From NCBI GenBank assembly GCA_035705495.1, contig DASSWB010000079.1:1-36682 (forward strand): a stretch of DNA of 36,682 nt, given 5' to 3'. The position numbers and the translations under genes are program-made. Positions 6,282 through 16,260 of the stretch are shown here, one piece after another (the first letter of the stretch is position 1; each line of letters opens with the position of its first letter). Under the pieces are notes generated by a model. The model did not search any database, was not told the origin of the DNA, and saw nothing but the letters and a program-made list of their open reading frames with translations. This DNA comes from DASSWB01 sp035705495 (GTDB lineage Bacteria; Bacteroidota; Bacteroidia; Flavobacteriales; Flavobacteriaceae).

Positions 6282-6980
6282 ATGGGAAGAATAACAAAAA
6301 AGCAAAAGGAAGCACAAGCTAAGATAGAAAATGGCAAGTCCTATTCTCTTAGTGAAGCCTCAGCTTTGGTAAAGGAAATAACAAACGTAAAATTTGATGC
6401 TTCTGTTGATATCGCAGTTCGGTTGAACGTAGATCCAAGGAAAGCAAATCAAATGGTAAGAGGTGTGGTTACTTTACCGCATGGAACAGGGAAAGATGTA
6501 AAAGTTTTGGCTTTGGTTACTCCAGATAAAGAGGAGGAAGCAAAAGCTGCTGGTGCAGATTTCGTTGGTTTGGATGAGTACCTTGATAAAATCAAAGGAG
6601 GATGGACAGATGTTGATGTAATCATTACTATGCCAAGTGTGATGGGTAAATTAGGTCCTTTAGGACGAGTTTTAGGTCCACGTGGCTTAATGCCGAACCC
6701 AAAAACAGGAACAGTAACCATGGATGTTGCAAAAGCAGTATCTGATGTTAAAGCCGGTAAAATCGATTTTAAAGTGGATAAAACGGGAATTGTTCATGCT
6801 GGAATAGGAAAAGCATCTTTCGAAGCAGAAAAAATTGCAGGAAATGCAAGGGAATTACTGACCACGTTGGTCAAACTAAAACCTCAGGCTGCTAAAGGAG
6901 TATATATTAAGAGCATCTATATGTCTAGTACAATGAGTCCTAGCGTAGAGATTGATACTAAAAGGGTTACTGAGCAATAA
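6282..6980 (+). CDS. rplA: 50S ribosomal protein uL1
   Basis: Forms the mobile L1 stalk that moves deacylated tRNA out of the E site; in many bacteria it also represses its own L11-L1 mRNA. The 232 residues show the L1 signature region (VMGKLGPLGRVLGPRGLMPN, about 123-142) and the C-terminal KGVYIKSIYMSSTMSPSV segment. It sits 18 bp after rplK and only 11 bp before rplJ, so the ribosomal protein genes form one transcription unit. Confidence 0.98.
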   Translation: MGRITKKQKEAQAKIENGKSYSLSEASALVKEITNVKFDASVDIAVRLNVDPRKANQMVRGVVTLPHGTGKDVKVLALVTPDKEEEAKAAGADFVGLDEYLDKIKGGWTDVDVIITMPSVMGKLGPLGRVLGPRGLMPNPKTGTVTMDVAKAVSDVKAGKIDFKVDKTGIVHAGIGKASFEAEKIAGNARELLTTLVKLKPQAAKGVYIKSIYMSSTMSPSVEIDTKRVTEQ

Positions 6981-6991
6981 TATATTAGATT

Positions 6992-7513
6992 ATGACAAGA
7001 GAAGAAAAATCAAGAGTAATTGAAGATTTAACTGCCCAGTTAGCTGATAATAACAATATATACTTAGCAGACATTTCCGGTTTGGACGCTGGAAATACAT
7101 CCAATTTACGTCGTGCTTGCTTTAAAGCAAACGTAAAATTGGCGGTAGTTAAAAATACACTTTTAGCTAAAGCAATGGAAAGTTCTGAAAAGGATTTTGG
7201 AGATTTGCCTTCTATTTTGAAGGGAAATACTTCAATCATGATTTCAGAAACTGGAAATGCGCCAGCTAAAGTAATTAAAGAATTCAGAAAGAAATCTGAT
7301 AAACCTCTTTTAAAAGGAGCTTTTATCTCTGAAGCAATTTACATTGGTGATGAGAATTTGGAAGCATTGGTGAATATCAAATCCAAAGAAGAAGTTATTG
7401 GAGATATCATTGGATTGTTACAGTCACCTGCCAAAAACGTTGTTTCGGCACTTAAATCAGGTGGTGGTAAAATCGCAGGAATTCTTAAAACCCTTTCAGA
7501 AAAGGAAGGATAA
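6992..7513 (+). CDS. rplJ: 50S ribosomal protein uL10
   Basis: Base of the ribosomal stalk: its N-terminal domain binds 23S rRNA and its C-terminal helix carries the L7/L12 dimers. The 173 residues fit the family (N-terminal TREEKSRVIEDL, VVKNTLLAKAM near 50-60, alanine/glycine-rich C-terminal helix). The upstream gap is 11 bp, so the long L10-binding leader that controls rplJL in E. coli is absent from this position. rplL follows after 56 bp. Confidence 0.97.
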   Translation: MTREEKSRVIEDLTAQLADNNNIYLADISGLDAGNTSNLRRACFKANVKLAVVKNTLLAKAMESSEKDFGDLPSILKGNTSIMISETGNAPAKVIKEFRKKSDKPLLKGAFISEAIYIGDENLEALVNIKSKEEVIGDIIGLLQSPAKNVVSALKSGGGKIAGILKTLSEKEG

Positions 7514-7569
7514 TTTAGTACGCACTTTTTAACAATTATAATTACAAGAACATTTTAAAACGATAGAAA

Positions 7570-7947
7570 ATGGCAGATTTAAAAGATTTCGCAGAACAAT
7601 TGGTTAACTTGACAGTTAAAGAAGTAAACGAGTTAGCTACTATTTTAAAAGAAGAGTATGGTATTGAGCCTGCTGCTGCAGCGGTTGCTGTTGCTGGTGG
7701 TGCTGCTGCTGGTGGTGATGAAGCTGCTGATGAGCAAACTGAATTTGATGTAATCCTTAAAGCCGCTGGTGCTTCTAAATTGGCTGTTGTAAAGCTGGTG
7801 AAAGAATTGACAGGTCTTGGACTTAAAGATGCAAAAGAATTAGTTGATGGTGCTCCAAAACCAGTTAAGGAAGGAGTATCTAAAGATGAAGCTGAAGCGT
7901 TAAAAGCACAGTTAGAAGAAGCAGGAGCTGAGGTTGAGCTTAAATAA
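7570..7947 (+). CDS. rplL: 50S ribosomal protein bL12 (L7/L12)
   Basis: Multi-copy stalk protein that recruits translation GTPases. The 125 residues have the N-terminal dimerisation domain (1-35), a long Ala/Gly hinge (about 37-55, rich in GCT/GCA codons) and the C-terminal factor-binding domain with KLAVVKLVKELTGLGLKDAK. It is followed by a hairpin (7969-8012) before rpoB, in the same place as the rplL-rpoB attenuator of E. coli. Confidence 0.98.
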   Translation: MADLKDFAEQLVNLTVKEVNELATILKEEYGIEPAAAAVAVAGGAAAGGDEAADEQTEFDVILKAAGASKLAVVKLVKELTGLGLKDAKELVDGAPKPVKEGVSKDEAEALKAQLEEAGAEVELK

Positions 7948-7968
7948 GCTAACCAACAAACTCATTTA

Positions 7969-8012
7969 GGTTTAGACCTGGAGATTTAGTTCTCTAAGGT
8001 CTAAACCCTTTT
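7969..8012 (+). terminator. Attenuator-like hairpin between rplL and rpoB
   Basis: GGTTTAGACC (7969-7978) pairs exactly with GGTCTAAACC (7998-8007). An inner GAGA/TCTC stem (7981-7984 with 7991-7994) extends the structure, and CTTTTG follows. The short T run suggests partial termination, which would set rpoBC expression below that of the stalk proteins. Confidence 0.65.
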
Positions 8013-8073
8013 GCGTTTATGAATACTAATATTTATTTTACGCCTATTTTTAACAATAATAATCCGTCCATTG

Positions 8074-11000
8074 ATGTTAGCAACGCAAACTGAAAGATTG
8101 AATTTCTCTTCTGTAAAGAACCGGCCTGATTACCCAGACTTTTTGGATATCCAAATCAAGTCTTTTCAGGATTTCTTTCAATTAGAAACAAAATCAGAAG
8201 AAAGGGGACATGAGGGTCTTTACAATACCTTTATGGAAAATTTCCCTATTACGGATACCCGTAATCAATTTGTACTAGAATTTTTAGATTATTTTGTGGA
8301 CCCACCGAGATATTCCATTCAAGAATGTATCGAGCGTGGTTTGACATATAGCGTTCCACTTAAAGCGAGGTTGAAGCTTTATTGTACGGATCCGGAGCAT
8401 GAGGATTTTGAAACAATCGTTCAGGACGTTTATTTAGGAACTATTCCTTATATGACGCCTAGTGGTACGTTTGTTATCAATGGTGCAGAACGTGTTGTAG
8501 TTTCTCAATTGCACCGTTCTCCAGGAGTTTTCTTCGGACAATCTTTCCATGCTAATGGTACAAAATTATATTCTGCCAGGGTAATTCCTTTTAAAGGTTC
8601 TTGGATTGAATTTGCAACCGATATCAACAGCGTAATGTACGCTTATATTGATAGAAAGAAAAAATTACCTGTTACTACTCTTTTCCGTGCAATAGGTTTT
8701 GAACGTGATAAAGATATTCTTGAAATTTTTGATCTTGCAGAAGAGATAAAAGTTTCTAAAACTGGATTGAAAAAATATTTAGGCCGAAAATTGGCTGCAC
8801 GTGTATTGAACACTTGGTATGAAGATTTTGTAGATGAGGATACTGGGGAAGTAGTGTCAATTGAACGTAACGAAATTGTTTTGGACAGAGATACAGTCCT
8901 TGAAAAGGACCATATCGAAGAAATCCTTGAAACAGGATCCAAAACAATTCTTTTACATAAAGAGGATAATTTAACGGCAGATTATGCTATTATCCACAAC
9001 ACATTACAAAAAGACCCTACCAATTCAGAAAAAGAAGCGGTAGAACATATATATCGTCAATTACGTAACGCAGAGCCGCCAGATGAGGAAACTGCAAGAG
9101 GTATTATTGATAAATTGTTCTTTTCTGACCAACGTTACAATTTAGGTGAAGTTGGGCGTTACAGGATGAACAAAAAATTGGGACTCAATATTCCTATGGA
9201 TAAGCAAGTGCTTACCAAAGAGGATATTATAACCATTATTAAATATTTAATTGAGTTAATTAACTCCAAAGCTGAGATTGATGATATTGATCACCTTTCA
9301 AACCGTCGTGTAAGAACGGTTGGTGAGCAACTTTCTCAACAATTCGGGGTTGGTTTGGCACGTATGGCACGTACAATTCGTGAGCGTATGAACGTTCGTG
9401 ATAATGAAGTGTTTACGCCTATAGATTTGATTAATGCGAAGACTTTGTCTTCTGTAATTAATTCTTTCTTCGGAACAAACCAGTTGTCTCAATTCATGGA
9501 TCAAACCAATCCATTGGCTGAAATTACGCACAAGCGTAGGCTTTCGGCTCTCGGACCAGGGGGTCTATCTCGTGAGCGTGCTGGATTCGAGGTGCGGGAT
9601 GTTCACTATACCCACTATGGAAGGTTGTGTCCTATTGAAACTCCGGAAGGTCCAAACATTGGTTTGATATCTTCTTTGGCTGTTTATGCGAAAGTAAATG
9701 GAATGGGATTCATTGAAACTCCTTATAGAAAGGTAGTGGATGGAAACGTAAACATTTCGGAAGAACCAATTTATTTAAGTGCAGAGGAAGAGGAAGAAAA
9801 GCTGATTGCTCAAGCCAACATTCCAATGGATGGAAATGGTTCTATTGAAGCAGAAAAGGTTATTGCAAGAGAAGAAGGAGATTTCCCTGTAGTAGATCCG
9901 AAATCTATTCATTATACTGATGTTGCTCCAAATCAAATTGCGTCTATTTCTGCATCTTTAATTCCTTTCTTGGAACATGATGATGCGAACCGTGCTTTGA
10001 TGGGATCAAACATGATGCGCCAGGCCGTACCACTTTTAAGGGCTCAGGCTCCTATTGTTGGAACAGGTTTGGAAAGACAAGTTGCTTCAGATTCAAGAGT
10101 GTTGATAAATGCAGAAGGCGAAGGAATTGTTGAATACGTAGATGCGAATCAGATCACAATTAAATACGATAGAACTGAAGAAGAAAGAATGGTAAGTTTT
10201 GATAGTGATTCAAAAACTTACGATTTAATTAAATTCAGAAAAACGAACCAAGGTACTTCAATCAACTTGAAACCAATTGTTAGAGTTGGCGATAGAGTAG
10301 CTAAAGGTCAGGTATTATGTCAGGGTTATGCTACTGAAGCCGGAGAATTGGCATTGGGTAGAAACCTTAAAGTGGCTTTCATGCCATGGAAAGGTTACAA
10401 CTTTGAAGATGCAATTGTAATTTCTGAAAAAGTAGTAAGGGACGATATCTTTACCTCTATTCATATAGATGAGTATTCACTTGAAGTAAGGGATACCAAA
10501 CTTGGAAATGAAGAATTGACCAATGACATTCCAAACGTTTCGGAAGAAGCTACAAAAGATTTGGACGAGAATGGAATGATCAGAATTGGTGCTGAAGTAA
10601 AACCTGGTGATATTTTAATTGGAAAAATTACTCCTAAAGGAGAAAGTGATCCAACACCGGAAGAGAAACTTCTTCGCGCAATTTTTGGTGACAAGGCTGG
10701 AGATGTAAAAGATGCTTCGTTAAAGGCTTCTCCATCTTTAAGTGGTGTTGTGATCAATAAAAAATTGTTTGCAAGAGCTGTTAAAGATAAGAGAAAGAGA
10801 GCGCAGGATAAGGATGATGTTGCAGCTTTGGATAAAAAGTATGAAGCCAAATTCGCTATTTTAAAAGCTGAACTTGTAGATAAACTTTTTGCCATCGTTG
10901 GTGGAAAAACAGCTCAAGGGGTTCAAAACGATTTAGGGGAAGATGTTTTACCAAAAGGTAAAAAATATACCCTGAAAATGTTAAATGCAGTAGATGACTA

Positions 11001-11886
11001 TACGCATTTGATAAAAGGTACATGGACAACCGATGAGCATACCAATAACCTAATTGCAGATTTGATCCATAATTATAAGATTAAGGAGAATGATCTTCAA
11101 GGAAACTTGAGAAGAGAGAAATTCACGATTTCCGTTGGGGATGAATTGCCTGCAGGAATTATAAAATTGGCCAAAGTTTACATTGCTAAAAAACGTAAAC
11201 TCAAAGTAGGGGATAAAATGGCAGGACGTCACGGTAACAAAGGTATTGTTGCAAGAATCGTTCGTCAGGAGGATATGCCTTTCCTTGAAGATGGAACACC
11301 GGTTGATATTGTATTGAACCCATTAGGGGTGCCATCACGTATGAACATTGGTCAGATTTATGAAACTGTTCTTGGATGGGCTGGTCAAAAATTAGGTAGA
11401 AAATTTGCAACTCCAATCTTTGATGGTGCTACAATAGATCAAATCAACGATCTAACTGATGAAGCGGGTATTCCAAGATTCGGACATACTTATTTATATG
11501 ATGGAGGAACAGGTGACAGATTTGACCAACCGGCAACTGTTGGGATAATTTATATGCTGAAACTAGGACACATGGTGGATGATAAAATGCACTCACGTTC
11601 CATTGGACCATATTCATTGATCACACAACAACCACTTGGAGGTAAAGCTCAATTTGGAGGTCAACGTTTTGGAGAGATGGAGGTTTGGGCATTGGAAGCT
11701 TATGGAGCTTCTGCTACCTTACGTGAAATCTTGACGGTAAAATCAGATGATGTTATTGGTAGGGCAAAAACCTATGAAGCAATCGTGAAAGGTGAACCTA
11801 TGCCAGAACCTGGATTACCAGAATCTTTCAACGTGTTGATGCACGAACTGAAAGGTCTTGGATTGGATATAAGATTAGAAGAATAA
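8074..11886 (+). CDS. rpoB: DNA-directed RNA polymerase subunit beta
   Basis: Catalytic-core subunit of RNA polymerase. ATG 8074 is preferred over the TTG just before it (8071), giving 1270 residues, the usual Bacteroidota size. Seen: N-terminal FSSVKNRPDYPDFLDIQIKS; the rifampicin region QLSQFMDQTNPLAEITHKRR with Asp476, His486 and Ser491 (E. coli 516, 526, 531) in the sensitive form; RFGEMEVWALEAYGA near the C-terminus. It follows rplL through a 126-bp gap with an attenuator-like hairpin and is followed by a strong terminator-like hairpin before rpoC. Confidence 0.99.
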   Translation: MLATQTERLNFSSVKNRPDYPDFLDIQIKSFQDFFQLETKSEERGHEGLYNTFMENFPITDTRNQFVLEFLDYFVDPPRYSIQECIERGLTYSVPLKARLKLYCTDPEHEDFETIVQDVYLGTIPYMTPSGTFVINGAERVVVSQLHRSPGVFFGQSFHANGTKLYSARVIPFKGSWIEFATDINSVMYAYIDRKKKLPVTTLFRAIGFERDKDILEIFDLAEEIKVSKTGLKKYLGRKLAARVLNTWYEDFVDEDTGEVVSIERNEIVLDRDTVLEKDHIEEILETGSKTILLHKEDNLTADYAIIHNTLQKDPTNSEKEAVEHIYRQLRNAEPPDEETARGIIDKLFFSDQRYNLGEVGRYRMNKKLGLNIPMDKQVLTKEDIITIIKYLIELINSKAEIDDIDHLSNRRVRTVGEQLSQQFGVGLARMARTIRERMNVRDNEVFTPIDLINAKTLSSVINSFFGTNQLSQFMDQTNPLAEITHKRRLSALGPGGLSRERAGFEVRDVHYTHYGRLCPIETPEGPNIGLISSLAVYAKVNGMGFIETPYRKVVDGNVNISEEPIYLSAEEEEEKLIAQANIPMDGNGSIEAEKVIAREEGDFPVVDPKSIHYTDVAPNQIASISASLIPFLEHDDANRALMGSNMMRQAVPLLRAQAPIVGTGLERQVASDSRVLINAEGEGIVEYVDANQITIKYDRTEEERMVSFDSDSKTYDLIKFRKTNQGTSINLKPIVRVGDRVAKGQVLCQGYATEAGELALGRNLKVAFMPWKGYNFEDAIVISEKVVRDDIFTSIHIDEYSLEVRDTKLGNEELTNDIPNVSEEATKDLDENGMIRIGAEVKPGDILIGKITPKGESDPTPEEKLLRAIFGDKAGDVKDASLKASPSLSGVVINKKLFARAVKDKRKRAQDKDDVAALDKKYEAKFAILKAELVDKLFAIVGGKTAQGVQNDLGEDVLPKGKKYTLKMLNAVDDYTHLIKGTWTTDEHTNNLIADLIHNYKIKENDLQGNLRREKFTISVGDELPAGIIKLAKVYIAKKRKLKVGDKMAGRHGNKGIVARIVRQEDMPFLEDGTPVDIVLNPLGVPSRMNIGQIYETVLGWAGQKLGRKFATPIFDGATIDQINDLTDEAGIPRFGHTYLYDGGTGDRFDQPATVGIIYMLKLGHMVDDKMHSRSIGPYSLITQQPLGGKAQFGGQRFGEMEVWALEAYGASATLREILTVKSDDVIGRAKTYEAIVKGEPMPEPGLPESFNVLMHELKGLGLDIRLEE

Positions 11887-11892
11887 AACTCT

Positions 11893-11926
11893 TGTAGTGC
11901 ATTGTTGTACAATGCACTACATTTTT
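11893..11926 (+). terminator. Terminator-like hairpin between rpoB and rpoC
   Basis: TGTAGTGCATTG (11893-11904) and CAATGCACTACA (11910-11921) form a perfect 12-bp stem with a 5-nt loop, followed at once by TTTTT (11922-11926). By shape it is a complete intrinsic terminator, yet it lies inside the rpoBC operon, 26 bp before the rpoC ATG, and no promoter box is seen after it. Confidence 0.8.
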
Positions 11927-11952
11927 CTCACTTAATAGAATAGCAGCATATT

Positions 11953-14900
11953 ATGGCTAGAAATAATGATAAGAATACAGTACAGAGGTTTGACAAAATC
12001 TCTATAGGTTTAGCTTCCCCGGAGTCAATTTTGGCAGCATCCAGAGGAGAGGTTTTAAAACCTGAAACGATCAATTACCGTACGCACAAACCAGAGCGCG
12101 ACGGATTGTTCTGTGAACGTATTTTTGGTCCTGTGAAGGATTATGAATGTGCTTGTGGAAAATATAAAAGAATTCGGTATAAAGGAATTGTGTGTGACCG
12201 TTGTGGTGTTGAAGTAACCGAAAAACAAGTACGTAGAGATCGTGTAGGCCATATCAATTTGGTAGTGCCTGTTGCACATATTTGGTATTTCCGCTCCTTA
12301 CCTAATAAAATAGGATATCTTCTTGGTTTACCTTCCAAGAAGTTGGACATGATTATCTACTATGAAAGATACGTAGTGATTCAGCCAGGTATCGCCAAGA
12401 ATGTAGATGGAAGCCCACTACATCAAATGGATTTCTTGACCGAGGAAGAATATCTTGATATCTTGGATACATTACCACAGGAAAATATGTATCTGGATGA
12501 TAATGATCCAAATAAATTCTTGGCCAAAATGGGAGCTGAATGTCTAATCGAACTTTTGAGAAGAATCGATTTAGATGCACTTTCATACGAGTTGAGACAT
12601 AAAGCGAACAACGAAACTTCCAAACAACGTAAAACTGAGGCTTTAAAACGTCTTCAGGTTGTGGAAGCACTTCGTGATGCAAATAAAAACAGGGAAAACC
12701 GTCCGGAATGGATGATCATGAAAGTTATTCCAATCATTCCGCCAGAATTAAGACCTTTGGTGCCTTTGGATGGTGGTCGTTTTGCAACTTCCGATTTAAA
12801 TGATCTTTACCGACGTGTTATTATTCGTAACAACCGTTTAAAAAGATTGGTTGAAATTAAAGCGCCTGAAGTAATTTTACGAAATGAAAAAAGGATGTTA
12901 CAGGAATCTGTAGATTCGCTTTTTGACAATACGAGAAAATCTTCGGCTGTAAAAACTGATTCCAACAGGCCATTAAAATCACTTTCTGATTCCCTAAAAG
13001 GGAAACAAGGACGTTTCCGTCAAAACTTGCTCGGTAAACGTGTGGATTATTCAGCACGTTCGGTAATTGTTGTTGGACCGGAATTGAAATTGTTCGAATG
13101 TGGTCTTCCAAAGAACATGGCAGCTGAACTATACAAGCCTTTCGTTATCAGAAAACTGATTGAAAGAGGAATTGTAAAAACGGTTAAATCTGCAAAGAAA
13201 ATAATAGATAAAAAAGAGCCTGTAGTTTGGGACATCCTTGAAAATGTATTGAAAGGACATCCAGTACTACTTAACCGTGCTCCTACGCTTCACCGATTGG
13301 GTATTCAGGCTTTCCAGCCAAAACTTATTGAAGGTAAGGCAATACAATTACACCCATTGGTGTGTACTGCATTTAATGCCGATTTTGATGGCGACCAGAT
13401 GGCGGTGCATTTACCTTTAGGACCAGAAGCAATTTTGGAGGCTCAGCTTCTTATGTTGGCTTCTCATAACATCTTGAACCCTGCGAACGGATCACCAGTA
13501 ACTGTACCTTCTCAGGATATGGTTCTAGGACTTTATTATATGACAAAGTCCAGAATGTCCACTCCAGAGGTTCGGGTAAAAGGTGAAGGAATCACTTTTT
13601 ATTCTGTTGACGAAGTAATTATTGCTTACAACCAGAAACGAGTTGATCTGAACGCGATTATTAAAATCCGTGCTAAAGATTTCAATGAAAATGGTGAATT
13701 GGTTTACCAAATTATTGAAACCACTGTTGGTAGAGTTTTATTTAATGAAACAGTTCCTGAAAAAGCCGGATTTATCAACGAGGTGTTAACCAAAAAATCT
13801 TTAAGGGATATTATTGGTAAAATATTAAAGGTGACCAGCGTTCCTGAAACGGCCGCATTCCTTGATAGAATTAAAGATCTTGGATACGGATTTGCTTTTA
13901 GAGGTGGTTTGTCCTTCAGTTTGGGTGATATTATTATTCCTGCAGAAAAGCAAGGAATGATTGATGAAGCTAACGAGCAAGTTGAAGCAATTAAGGCTAA
14001 CTATAACATGGGTCTTATTACAAATAATGAACGCTACAACCAAGTAATTGATATTTGGACTTCAACAAATGCGGGTCTAACCGAATTGGCCATGAAACGT
14101 ATTCGTGAAGACCAACAAGGTTTCAACTCTGTGTATATGATGCTTGATTCTGGTGCGAGGGGTTCTAAAGAACAAATCCGTCAGTTAACAGGTATGCGTG
14201 GATTGATGGCGAAACCTAAAAAATCAAATTCAGGTGGAGGAGAAATTATTGAGAATCCAATTCTTTCAAACTTTAAGGAAGGTTTGTCAATTCTTGAATA
14301 CTTTATCTCTACCCACGGTGCACGTAAAGGTCTTGCCGATACAGCGCTTAAAACTGCCGATGCAGGTTATTTGACCCGTCGTTTGGTAGATGTTTCACAG
14401 GATGTGATTATCAATGAAGAAGATTGTGGAACGTTAAGAGGTGTAGAAGTTTCCGCTCTAAAGAAGAACGAAGAAATCGTAGAATCTCTAGGGGAACGAA
14501 TTGTAGGAAGAACTTCCTTGCATGATGTATACAATCCGTTGACCGAAGAACTTTTGGTTGCTTCCGGTGTGGAAATAGATGAAGAAATAGTTAAGAAAAT
14601 TTCCGAAGCGCCTATTGAACATATCGAAGTTAGATCAGCATTGACTTGTGAAGCTAAAAAAGGTATTTGTGTGAAATGTTACGGCCGTAACCTTGCAACC
14701 GGTAAAACGGTTCAAAAAGGTGAAGCTGTTGGTGTTGTTGCCGCGCAATCTATTGGAGAGCCAGGAACTCAGTTAACACTTCGTACTTTCCACGTGGGAG
14801 GTATTGCAGGTAACATTTCCGAAGAAAATAAATTGACAGCCAGATTCCCAGGAGTTGCTGAAATTGAAGATTTGAAAATTGTTAAAGGTGAAGCTCCTGA

Positions 14901-16254
14901 CGGAAGTTTATCTGACATTGTAATTTCCAGAACTTCAGAATTGAAAATCAGGGATAAAAAATCAGGTATTGTTTTAAGTACGAATAATATTCCTTACGGT
15001 TCACAGATTTTTGTGAGCAATGGAGATACACTTGAAAAAGGAGATGTTGTTTGCCAATGGGATCCATACAACGGTGTTATTATTTCCGAATTTGCAGGGA
15101 AAATCAAGTATGAGAACATTGAACAAGGTGTAACTTTCCAAGTTGAAATCGATGAACAAACAGGTTTCCAAGAGAAGGTTATTTCTGAATCAAGAAACAA
15201 GAAGCTAATACCAACCTTACATATCCTTGGTAAAAAGGATGAGGTAATACGTTCATACAACCTTCCAGTTGGAGCTCACTTGATGGTGGATGATGATGAC
15301 AAGATCAAGGTTGGAAAAATCTTGGTTAAAATTCCACGTAGGTCTTCAAAAGCTGGGGATATTACGGGAGGTCTTCCACGGGTAACCGAATTGTTTGAAG
15401 CTCGAAATCCTTCTAACCCAGCTGTGGTTAGTGAGATTGACGGTGTTATTTCATTTGGAAAAATTAAACGAGGAAACCGTGAAATCATTGTAGAATCCAA
15501 ATTGGGTGAGGTTAAAAAGTACTTGGTTAAACTTTCAAACCAAATTCTTGTACAGGAAAATGATTACGTGCGCGCAGGTATGCCACTTTCTGACGGATCT
15601 ATTACTCCTGAAGATATTCTTGCAATTAAAGGACCTAATGCTGTACAACAGTATTTAGTAAATGAAGTGCAGGAGGTTTACCGACTTCAAGGGGTGAAAA
15701 TCAACGACAAGCATTTTGAAGTTGTAGTTCGTCAAATGATGCGTAAAGTAAGAATTGTGGATCCGGGTGATACTATTTTCTTGGAAAATCAATTGGTTCA
15801 TAAAGCTGATTTTATTGAAGAAAACGATAAAATCTTCGGAATGAAGATCGTTGAGGATGCAGGGGATTCACAAAACCTGAAACCGGGGCAACTTGTAAGT
15901 ATGCGCGATTTGAGAGATGAAAATTCTCAGTTGCGTCGGGAAGATAAAGCTTTGGTTACTGCCAGAGAAGTAACTCCTGCAACAGCTACGCCAGTACTTC
16001 AAGGTATTACAAGAGCATCGCTTCAAACAAAATCATTCATTTCGGCGGCTTCCTTCCAGGAAACTACCAAAGTATTAAATGAAGCTGCTGTAAGTGGTAA
16101 AGTTGATACGCTTGAAGGATTGAAGGAGAATGTAATTGTAGGACATAGAATTCCTGCAGGTACAGGTATGCGTGATTACGAGGATATCATTGTCGGTTCT
16201 AAAGAAGAATTTGACGAAATGCTCGTGAAAAAGCAAGAAGTGAATTATAATTAA
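11953..16254 (+). CDS. rpoC: DNA-directed RNA polymerase subunit beta'
   Basis: Catalytic subunit that holds the active-site Mg2+. The 1433 residues include the N-terminal zinc site (Cys66, Cys68, Cys81, Cys84), the active-site motif NADFDGDQMAVH with Asp477, Asp479 and Asp481, the trigger-loop region near MRGLMAKPKK, and a second cysteine cluster (CEAKKGICVKCYGRNL, about 899-914). The C-terminal part has GITRASLQTKSFISAASFQE. The length fits Bacteroidota. It shares an operon with rpoB, apart from the intervening hairpin, and ends in a clear terminator at 16261-16295. Confidence 0.99.
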   Translation: MARNNDKNTVQRFDKISIGLASPESILAASRGEVLKPETINYRTHKPERDGLFCERIFGPVKDYECACGKYKRIRYKGIVCDRCGVEVTEKQVRRDRVGHINLVVPVAHIWYFRSLPNKIGYLLGLPSKKLDMIIYYERYVVIQPGIAKNVDGSPLHQMDFLTEEEYLDILDTLPQENMYLDDNDPNKFLAKMGAECLIELLRRIDLDALSYELRHKANNETSKQRKTEALKRLQVVEALRDANKNRENRPEWMIMKVIPIIPPELRPLVPLDGGRFATSDLNDLYRRVIIRNNRLKRLVEIKAPEVILRNEKRMLQESVDSLFDNTRKSSAVKTDSNRPLKSLSDSLKGKQGRFRQNLLGKRVDYSARSVIVVGPELKLFECGLPKNMAAELYKPFVIRKLIERGIVKTVKSAKKIIDKKEPVVWDILENVLKGHPVLLNRAPTLHRLGIQAFQPKLIEGKAIQLHPLVCTAFNADFDGDQMAVHLPLGPEAILEAQLLMLASHNILNPANGSPVTVPSQDMVLGLYYMTKSRMSTPEVRVKGEGITFYSVDEVIIAYNQKRVDLNAIIKIRAKDFNENGELVYQIIETTVGRVLFNETVPEKAGFINEVLTKKSLRDIIGKILKVTSVPETAAFLDRIKDLGYGFAFRGGLSFSLGDIIIPAEKQGMIDEANEQVEAIKANYNMGLITNNERYNQVIDIWTSTNAGLTELAMKRIREDQQGFNSVYMMLDSGARGSKEQIRQLTGMRGLMAKPKKSNSGGGEIIENPILSNFKEGLSILEYFISTHGARKGLADTALKTADAGYLTRRLVDVSQDVIINEEDCGTLRGVEVSALKKNEEIVESLGERIVGRTSLHDVYNPLTEELLVASGVEIDEEIVKKISEAPIEHIEVRSALTCEAKKGICVKCYGRNLATGKTVQKGEAVGVVAAQSIGEPGTQLTLRTFHVGGIAGNISEENKLTARFPGVAEIEDLKIVKGEAPDGSLSDIVISRTSELKIRDKKSGIVLSTNNIPYGSQIFVSNGDTLEKGDVVCQWDPYNGVIISEFAGKIKYENIEQGVTFQVEIDEQTGFQEKVISESRNKKLIPTLHILGKKDEVIRSYNLPVGAHLMVDDDDKIKVGKILVKIPRRSSKAGDITGGLPRVTELFEARNPSNPAVVSEIDGVISFGKIKRGNREIIVESKLGEVKKYLVKLSNQILVQENDYVRAGMPLSDGSITPEDILAIKGPNAVQQYLVNEVQEVYRLQGVKINDKHFEVVVRQMMRKVRIVDPGDTIFLENQLVHKADFIEENDKIFGMKIVEDAGDSQNLKPGQLVSMRDLRDENSQLRREDKALVTAREVTPATATPVLQGITRASLQTKSFISAASFQETTKVLNEAAVSGKVDTLEGLKENVIVGHRIPAGTGMRDYEDIIVGSKEEFDEMLVKKQEVNYN

Positions 16255-16260
16255 TAAATA

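Noticed and set aside
10461..10895. 144-codon minus-strand frame inside rpoB
   Set aside because: Low-complexity Ser/Leu-rich shadow of rpoB codons.
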